NCBI RefSeq assembly: GCF_032854445.1
Contig: NC_088305.1
Location: forward strand, 4,777,606 to 4,841,605
Source: Liolophura sinensis
Taxonomy: Eukaryota > Mollusca > Polyplacophora > Chitonida > Chitonidae
DNA length: 64,000 bases
Direction of reading: 5' to 3'
The translations under genes and the position numbers were made by a program. Of the stretch, positions 56,818 to 64,000 are shown piece after piece. Within the stretch, counting starts at the first letter, position 1; each line of letters begins with the position of its first letter. The notes below the pieces were generated by a model. It saw nothing but the letters and a program-made list of their open reading frames with translations. It did no database searches and was not told the origin of the DNA.

Positions 56818-59800
56818 GTAGGTTGCTCTTCACATGATCTGTCAGTGTATTCTATCACATTCTCTGACTAGTCGGCTTTCTGACAGAGTAGAAAGACTTT
56901 TAAAATACCAGTACATAAGACATAGATCTGAGAATGACAGCTATTGAATTTCTCTGCCACACACAAATCCTGCGGAAAATTTCTGCTTTATCGATAATTT
57001 TTTCAAGTCTGCACGAGTTTAGACATAGGCCTACTGTACATGGAAATTATGAGACTTTGTAAATTTGCGATGTATTTCTCGTACATGAGTATGAAACAAT
57101 ATGACTACCTGAGCATCAAAATTTACTATCATATGTAGCCCCAGGTAGCTGTTTCATCTCCTGTCTGTATTAGTCGCAGGGACAACCTGTGATAAACCAT
57201 AAACCGATTTACGCCATGTCTGATAAATCCTTTCAAAATGATGTATGCAGTCCAAAACTGGAGTCATCTGTCAGCTCGCTGCACACATAACACCCCAGGT
57301 ACATGTATTTTCCACTTGGTGATGGCACACCAGCTGCATGCAAAATCATGAGACGGTCACTGCTGAAGAAGCAGGGCCACAGATGGCGCCTGTTTTGGAC
57401 TACCTGTGTGACCTGATTCTAATAATGTGACAACAGATACTAATTGTGTGACAACAGACACTAATTGTGTGACAACATGACACTGTGATATGACAACCTG
57501 TCACTGTGTTGTGACAATATGACACTTGTGACAACCTGACTCTGTGATGTGGTAGCCTGACCATGTGATGTGATTTTTTTTTTTTTTTTTTTGATTGGTG
57601 TTTTACGCCGTACTCAAGAATATTTCACTTATACGACGGCGGCCGGCATTATGATGGGTGGAAACCCGGCACAGCCCGGGGGAAACCCATGACCATCCGC
57701 AGGTTGCTGTCAGACCTTCCCACGTACGGCTGGAGAGGAAGCCAGCATGAGCTGGACTTGAACTCACAGCGACCACATTGGTGAGAGGCTTCTAGGTCAC
57801 TACGCTGCGCTAGCACGCTAACCGACTGAGCCACGGGGGCCCCCCCATATGGTGTGATGCACTCACACTAATGTGACAACCAGACACTGTGATGTGACAA
57901 CATGGCACTGGGATGTGACAACCTGGCTCTGTGGTGTTACAACCTGGCACTGTGTTGCAAGGACGTGACACTGTGATGTGACAACCTGACACTGTGATGT
58001 GACAATCTTACACTGTGATATGGAAACATGACACTTTGATGTGACAGCCTGACAGTGTGGTGTGACAACATGACACTGTGATGTGACAACATGACATTGT
58101 GATATGACAACCTGACACCTTGATGTGACAATCTGACACTGTACTGTGACAACATGACACTGTGATGTGACAACATGACATTGTGATGTGACAACCTGAC
58201 ACTTGTGATCTGGCAACCACACATTGTGGTGTGATGACCTGACAATCCACCAGTATCACATTCAATCATGTGACCTATGGCACACATGGGAATGTCAGTA
58301 ATTTGCCAGAGGTGGGTGATTTGCTCCAGGCACTCCTGTTTCTTACATTTGTAAAACGGGTCACCATCATATTAGGTGAAAAATTCTTTTGTATGTCCTT
58401 ATTAAACCTCATACAGATACATTGTACATCTATACCATAATATCCTATCTTACTGAAGCCCTAGTATATTAACTTCTACTGATGTGTTATTAAGTTACAC
58501 ATAGACATGTCCACAGATCCCTGTTTTACGGAGATCCCTCTTACCCCAACACCCCGTCCAATCGTGTTGTCTGGCTGTTCGAAAAATTCAGATTTTTATA
58601 AGTTTTACGTCTGATTTTAAAAAGTATACTTTCGTCATTCAGAAAATCAGACTATACCTGTCTGTGCATCAGTATACAGAAAATATACAAGTGATATAAA
58701 AATACATGTAGATAAAAATGAACATGAAATGTTTTAGTGAAATATAGATACTGAAGTCTACCATTGTTGTTTGCAGCTGTTTAGGCATGGAGATCGGAGT
58801 GCAACCCGCACATATCCTACAGACACTTTGGGGGAGGATATCTGGCCGCAGGGATTTGGTCAGCTCTCACCTGTAAGTAGCCTACACCTACTCTACAGGC
58901 ACTCTATGAGCTGACGTATGAAATTCATGGTGTTTGACTTTTACATTGCAGTATTCTCTGTTTTATTTATCTTGACTAGTACAGTTTGATTGGTTAAATA
59001 CTCTGATTAACCTGTGTTTATCAGAGCATACATATACACACGTAAATTAATGATGCATACAGTTAATTAGTCCTGGAAAGCGTGTGCAATCAGGGATTTT
59101 GTGTAGTAGAGCCTGAAAAAGCCTTAAAGTTGAGAAGGAGTTGGTGCATGTATTGCAGGTGCCTATTTGTCTATATGTGTATATATATATGTATTTATGT
59201 ATTTAAGCTGGTATCCTCTAGAGGAAATTTGTTTTCCAGCAATTGCGTGATGCACTGATCCGTCAAAGTGTAAAAGTTGAACTAACATCATGGTCATTTT
59301 ACATTGTTTTATGTGTATATACAAAACTGTAAAATGGTTATGTGAAGCATAGCCTGAAAAATCTGAATTTGGGGAGGTGGGGATGGGGGGGGGGGGGGGG
59401 GGGTAGGGAATGGATTAGCCTAGAAAGTCGAAATCATTAAGCTGTATTGACTGTGATTTTAGAATTTGCCTGTTTTGCCAACAGTGTGATGGTTTCTATG
59501 TACATGCACTTTATAGGCTATTCAGCTTTTGCCTATATATAAAACTAGCTGTCATCGTTAGGGGACAATTTCTGAACATATGGCATAAGACAACAGTCAA
59601 ATAAAGGCCTTTATATGCATATACTGTGTGTGTGAACAGTCACTACATGATTATAACAACACCGGTGTCATCCAGTCTTGTTATTACGTGTGTTATGAAC
59701 TGCTGATTAATCCTCTAGCTGATACCCGCAAACTATGTTAATCTGTTATATCCGCTAGATCTCGCTTCACTGATATCGTGCAAGCACGCTATTTCTTCTA

Positions 59801-62800
59801 AAATTTGGGGCACCTGGCCGGCTCATTTTGGCACATATATATGTAATTCTAGCAGGAATATTGAGTTTCTGTTTTTTTCTCGCGTGGTTCGACTCTCTTA
59901 TGAACAGCATACTCATGTCTTTACTTTTCCAAAAGGCTGGTAAAGAAATGTAATATTATGCTTTCACCACTACTAATATCTGTTCCAAATTTTAGAAGAA
60001 TTAAGGTATGTAACACCTGTCTGATGATGAACTGGACGTGTTATACCCCCACTCAATGAAGTTAGGGGTGGGGGTATACTGAATCACCCTGTCTGTGCGT
60101 TTGACTCTCTGTCTGTCTGTCTGTAGACATGATTTTGTCCATGCAACTCCTTCCAAACTCCCGTTGACAATCGGGTAATTAGTTTCATAATTGCCTCCAT
60201 TTAGAACTTTTAGTACTTTTCGATGTATTCAGATTTTGTCCATGCAATTTCCGGCTAAAGTTCTGTTCCTATTTTCATGAAACTTTAACATACATATTCC
60301 CTATCATTAAACTGGTGCATCAAAGTTTAATTACAGTCGATGAATTATCTTCATAATTACTCTCGTTCAGGTACTTACATGTAGTACGTATAAAATTGTA
60401 TTACAACACACTTTTGTTAGCTAGCTGATGAATTGCATGTAACTTTATGTGTCATTTTTTTTTATATATAATAAATTGTGAACATAATCCAAAACTGACA
60501 CAGTAAAGTATAATTACTTAGAATATTGTTTATGTAAGCTCAGGTCAGTTTGTACTGCAGGTAAATGGCAATCAGTGCAGTACACTGTAGATGAATGTGC
60601 ATATGTGTATACACATGTCTGATTTATGCACCTATATAATTATGAGGGAAGTGGTTTAGTTCTGGTTAGTTCTGTTTATAGATAAATGAGTTATAAAGGA
60701 AGTAAATTAAAACATTGTGTTCTTCAAGCACTTAGAGTCATACGAGGTTTAAACCTGAATTTTTCACAGTTTTACCTGTAGTTTTGCGGTTCCCTCAGTC
60801 ACATATACAGACTACACTGTGCTCTTTATTAAAATGATAAAGTGGAAAAATTGTTGAGTGTGACATTAATCACCAATCAAATAAATAATGATATAAAAAA
60901 AATTAAGCTTCTTTATGATTCTGTAATTAAACATTGTACTATACATGTACATGCACAAGTTTAAAGTACAAGGTAATGGGATATATGGTGAAATTTGACA
61001 TGAGGTGGCTCAATAGTCCTGTCAGAAGTGTAACAGATTGTCCCGGTCAAGTGAAAAGTTTTTGAGTATTGTGTAAGGCTACACTCAGGTAACGATGGGA
61101 ATAATACAAAGACAAGGAAAATTACATTATTTTATGCTGTTGTTGTTCCCAGATTGGAATGCGGCAAGCACTTCTCCCTGGGACGCTTCTTCAGGCGGAG
61201 GTACATTCTGGACACCAACCTGCTTTTTCAAAACTACACCAAGAAACAGGTGAGTTCAACAATACTTATATCCATCTCAGTCTTTCCTCCACCCTTAATA
61301 CTGACTGTCTTCATGTCAGTGAAAAACTCAGGAGAATATGGTTTTTACTACAATCAGATAAATACGGTACCTCAATACCTCAATAATTACAGATGCAGTT
61401 CAAGAAACTGTATGTACCATGATGCCGTCTGAGGGGTATTGTCCTAAGCTGTAAACTCTGTGTGGGGAGTAGGAGATTACCGGTAGTCGATCAGTGACAG
61501 TAATCCACACATCCAACACACTTCAGTGAGCCTCAGCACCTTGACAAGACGGGTAGAGACACTGCCGGGTTTTTAAATATTCAATAATTACGCAATTGAA
61601 AGAGGTTGTAAGAGGCAGGGATGGACTTAGTGTTGCAGTGAATGTCTTTCATTTTTTTTAACTTTTTATTATACAAGGGTGTACACAATGAAAATTGACA
61701 TCGTGAGTTGCCACATACAAACTGTCAGGAAAGACTGGCTTTATAGACCAGGGAAGGCCTATACTCCAGCTGGCATGCCGATAATACCCACTGTGTGCAG
61801 TTCACAGGAGACTTCTGTGATCTCCCAGCTTACTTTCGTGTGTCTCAATTAGCGATTTTCCATAATTATTGATAAGGTACAGGAGATGGAGAATAGTGCG
61901 CAGTATAGATTGAACACCATCAATATTTTTGAAGTGATTGGTTCTTGTCTGGCATCTGCTTGAGGTTATCATTTCCAACCCTGTGAAAAAGGTGGAATAT
62001 GTGTGCAATATTTTGTTATTATTTATATTTTGACAATATCATGATTTTGTGTATTTTAACCAGTGTTTTAGCTGTAGGTTTTCATGCTGAGCTTGGTTTG
62101 GAACATCATTGAACATAATGTTTCATTTTTGAGCTCATCAACATCAGAATGTGATAACAAAATTGATATCCAACTGAGTGAAATATCACTTCTATGAGTG
62201 AAGGAAATCCTGACATCTCATCTTTATATATACATGTAATAACAAAATTGATATCCAACTGAATGAAATATCACTTCTATCAGTGAAGGAAATCCTGACA
62301 TCTCATCTTTATATATACATGTAATAACAAAATTGATATCCAACTGACTGAAATATCACTTTTATCAGTGAAGGAAATCCTGACATCTCATCTTTATATA
62401 TACATGTAATAACAAAATTGATATCCAACTGAGTGAAATATCACTTCTATGAGAGAAGGAAATCCTGACATCTCATCTTTATATATACATGTAATAACAA
62501 AATTGATATCCAACTGAGTGAAATATCACTTCTATCAGTGAAGGAAATCCTGACATCTCATCTTTATATATACATGTAATAACAAAATTGATATCCAACT
62601 GACTGAAATATCACTTCTATGAGAGAAGGAAATCCTGACATCTCATCTTTATATATACATGTAATAACAAAATTGATATCCAGCTGAGTGAAATATTACT
62701 TTTATCAGTGAAGGAAATCCTGACATCTCATCTTTATATATACATGTAATAACAAAATTGATATCCATCTGAGTGAAATATCACTTCTATGAGAGAAGGA

Positions 62801-64000
62801 AATCCTGACATCTCATCTTTATATATACATGTAATAACAAAATTGATATCCAACTGAGTGAAATATCACTTCTATGAGTGAAGGAAATCCTGACATCTCA
62901 TCTTTATATATACATGTAATAACAAAATTGATATCCAACTGAGTGAAATATCACTTTTATCGGTGAAGGGAATCCTGACATCTCATGCTTATATATACAT
63001 GTAATAACAAAATTGATATCCAACTGAGTGAAATATCACTTCTATGAGTGAAGGAAATCCTGACATCTCATCTTTATATATACTTGTAATAACAAAATTG
63101 ATATCCAACTGAGTGAAATATCACTTCTATGAGTGAAGGAAATCCTGACATCTCATCTTTATATATACATAACAAAATTGATATCCAACTGAGTGAAATA
63201 TCACTTTTATCAGTGAAGGAAATCCTGACATCTCATCTTTATATATACATGTAATAACAAAATTGATATCCAACTGAGTGAAATATCACTTCTATGAGTG
63301 AAGGAAATCCTGACATCTCATCTTTATATATACTTGTAATAACAAAATTGATATCCAACTGAGTGAAATATCACTTCTATGAGTGAAGGAAATCCTGACA
63401 TCTCATCTTTATATATACATAACAAAATTGATATCCAACTGAGTGAAATATCACTTTTATCAGTGAAGGAAATCCTGACATCTCATCTTTATATATACAT
63501 GTTATTTATTTATTTATTTGATTGGTGTTTTACGCCGTACTCAAGAATATCTCACTTATACGACGGCGGCCAGCATTATGGTGGGAGGAAACCGCGCAGA
63601 GACTGGGGGAAACCCACGACCATCCGCAGGTTGCTGACAGACCTTCCCACTTACGGCCAGAGAGGAAGCCAGCATGAGCTGGACTTGAACTCACAGTGAC
63701 TGCATTGGTGAGAGGCTTCTGGGTCATTACACTGCGCTAGCGCGCTAACTGACTGAGCCACGGAGGCCCCTTATATATACATGTAATAACAAAATTGATA
63801 TTCAACTGAGTGAAATATCACTTTTATCAGTGAAGAAAATCCTGACATCTCATCTTTATATATACATAACAAAATTGATATCCAACTGAGTGAAATATCA
63901 CTTTTATCAGTGAAGGAAATCCTGACATCTCTTCTTTGTATATAAATGTAATGACAAAATTCATATCCAACTGAGTGAAATGTCACTTTTATCAGTGAAG
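56737..64000 (+). CDS. Histidine acid phosphatase (prostatic/lysosomal type), 5' part of gene
   Basis: Three coding exons are visible: 56737-56817, 58777-58872 and 61153-61249, with introns of 1,959 and 2,280 bp and a third running past the window. Exon 1 encodes a signal peptide (MLSVLAVLLLCLLCADSNA) and then DILRLAQV; exon 2 encodes LFRHGDRSATRTYP and EDIWPQGFGQLSP; exon 3 begins IGMRQ and has SLGRFFRRRY. RHGDR is the catalytic signature of branch 2 histidine phosphatases, with His31 as the phosphate acceptor. The W-P-x-G-x-G-Q-L-x-P-x-G-M pattern places it with animal ACP2/ACPP-type enzymes, which dephosphorylate monoesters in lysosomes or outside the cell. All junctions are phase 0 with GT-AG. 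Exon 3 has one base too many near 61166-61168, breaking the frame. About 80-85% of the protein should be encoded downstream. Confidence 0.85.
57415..58250. repeat. 21-bp minisatellite in intron 1, split by a SINE
   Basis: GATGTGACAACATGACACTGT-type units (21 bp) run from about 57415 to 57573 and from 57848 to 58250. The SINE at 57574-57844 sits inside. Serine/histidine/valine-rich open frames on the minus strand (57.8-58.3 kb) are products of the repeat. Confidence 0.95.
57574..57844 (-). mobile_element. Full-length SINE in intron 1 with intact A and B boxes
   Basis: On the minus strand: GGCCCCCGTGGCTCAGTCGG (A box TGGCTCAGTCGG) then GTTAGCGTGCTAGCGCAGCG, the B box GTTCAAGTCC, the complete body, and a terminal run of 19 A. 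It is the copy closest to an intact polymerase III promoter. The repetitive flanks hide any TSD. Confidence 0.95.
58777..58872 (+). CDS. Acid phosphatase exon 2 (catalytic RHGDR)
   Basis: 32 codons, phase 0 at both ends; acceptor TTGTTTGCAG| and donor CCT|GTAAGT. RHGDR falls at residues 30-34 of the predicted protein. In vertebrate enzymes Pro follows RHGDRS; here it is Ala, then TRTYPTD. Confidence 0.9.
58873..61152 (+). other. Acid phosphatase intron 2
   Basis: 2,280 bp. Contains a G run (about 59386-59403), an 11-bp inverted repeat TATACCCCCAC / GTGGGGGTATA at 60042-60052 and 60068-60078 followed by CTGTCTGTCTGTCTGTA (a dispersed-repeat-like stretch), and a SINE tail relic (CACCAATCAAATAAATAATG) near 60869. 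Confidence 0.6.
61153..61249 (+). CDS. Acid phosphatase exon 3, frame broken by one base
   Basis: Acceptor GTTGTTCCCAG| and donor CAG|GTGAGT. 97 bases where 96 would keep phase 0. The frame entering from exon 2 gives IGMRQ; the family-like continuation HFSLGRFFRRRYILDTN is one base out of phase, so an extra A or G lies at about 61166-61168. The two halves are each well conserved, which argues for a very recent mutation or a sequencing/assembly error rather than long decay. Confidence 0.75.
61250..62144 (+). other. Start of acid phosphatase intron 3
   Basis: No further exon with the family's conserved Y-V-R-S-T-D pattern was found here, so the next exon is beyond the window. Confidence 0.55.
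62145..64000. repeat. 85-bp satellite array in intron 3, open at right edge
   Basis: About 18 head-to-tail monomers; AAAATTGATATCCAACTGAG recurs every 85 bp. Some monomers lack TGTAA after TATATACA and are 80 bp. Sites such as CTATGAGTG / CTATCAGTG / CTATGAGAG / TTATCAGTG vary between monomers and recur, suggesting higher-order turnover. The SINE at 63502-63770 interrupts the array. Confidence 0.97.
63502..63770 (-). mobile_element. Full-length SINE inserted in the satellite, 13-bp TSD
   Basis: On the minus strand: GGGGCCTCCGTGGCTCAGTC, AGTTAGCGCGCTAGCGCAGT, B box GTTCAAGTCC, full body and (AAAT)n tail. TTATATATACATG, part of the satellite monomer, is duplicated at 63489-63501 and 63771-63783. 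Confidence 0.97.

Noticed and set aside
57863-58287. Minus-strand histidine/valine/serine-rich open frames
   Set aside because: 21 bp is a multiple of three, so the minisatellite stays open in several frames at once; it lies in an intron.
61154-61432. Independent 92-codon gene
   Set aside because: Its first part is the shifted frame of acid phosphatase exon 3; the rest is intron read-through past a GTGAGT donor.
62145-64000. CRISPR array
   Set aside because: 85-bp units are contiguous without unique spacers and the context is an animal intron.

Overview
This window is eukaryotic, intron-rich and repeat-dense animal DNA. The strongest taxonomic clue is a tRNA-derived SINE, present in about 20 copies on both strands, whose body and (AAAT)n-type tail are of a kind known from mollusc genomes. 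Together with a TG/TATG-microsatellite-linked dispersed element, this points to a mollusc, or less certainly another lophotrochozoan. That assignment is inferred from memory of the repeats; no rRNA, mitochondrial or marker gene is present. No bacterial-type operon, CRISPR array or intact tRNA/rRNA gene was seen.

Layout. 1-15 kb: repeats and unique AT-rich DNA (a 44-bp minisatellite at the left edge, SINE fragments, two other dispersed repeat families, old pieces of a duplicon). 11.6-31 kb: a large duplicon, with two nearly complete tandem copies of about 5.7 kb (17.4-22.5 and 23.6-28.4 kb), a truncated third copy (29.1-30.9 kb) and older fragments at 11.7-14.5 and 15.5-17.3 kb. Differences between copies show individual SINE and MITE insertions as filled versus empty sites. 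31-37 kb: mostly unique DNA plus microsatellites and a 41-bp minisatellite. About 37-43 kb: a GC- and CpG-richer block that I read as a decayed, rearranged Polinton/Maverick (adintovirus-like) element. It holds pieces of a protein-primed type B DNA polymerase on the plus strand, an adenain-like cysteine protease fragment and capsid-gene-like frames on the minus strand, a RING-finger frame, a C2H2-finger frame behind a CCAAT/TATA-like promoter, and a 2-kb array of a 122-bp repeat. 43-56.5 kb: unique DNA with scattered repeats, a possible first coding exon at 45.98 kb and a LINE 3' coding remnant at 54.1-54.5 kb.

56.7 kb to the right edge: the one convincing host gene, the 5' part of a secreted or lysosomal histidine acid phosphatase on the plus strand (signal-peptide exon, RHGDR catalytic exon, third exon). 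The third exon carries one extra base that breaks the frame. Its introns contain a 21-bp minisatellite, several SINEs and an 85-bp satellite array that runs off the end of the window. The remaining exons must lie beyond 64 kb.

Nearly all other open frames look like chance frames or parts of repeats and are not annotated as genes.
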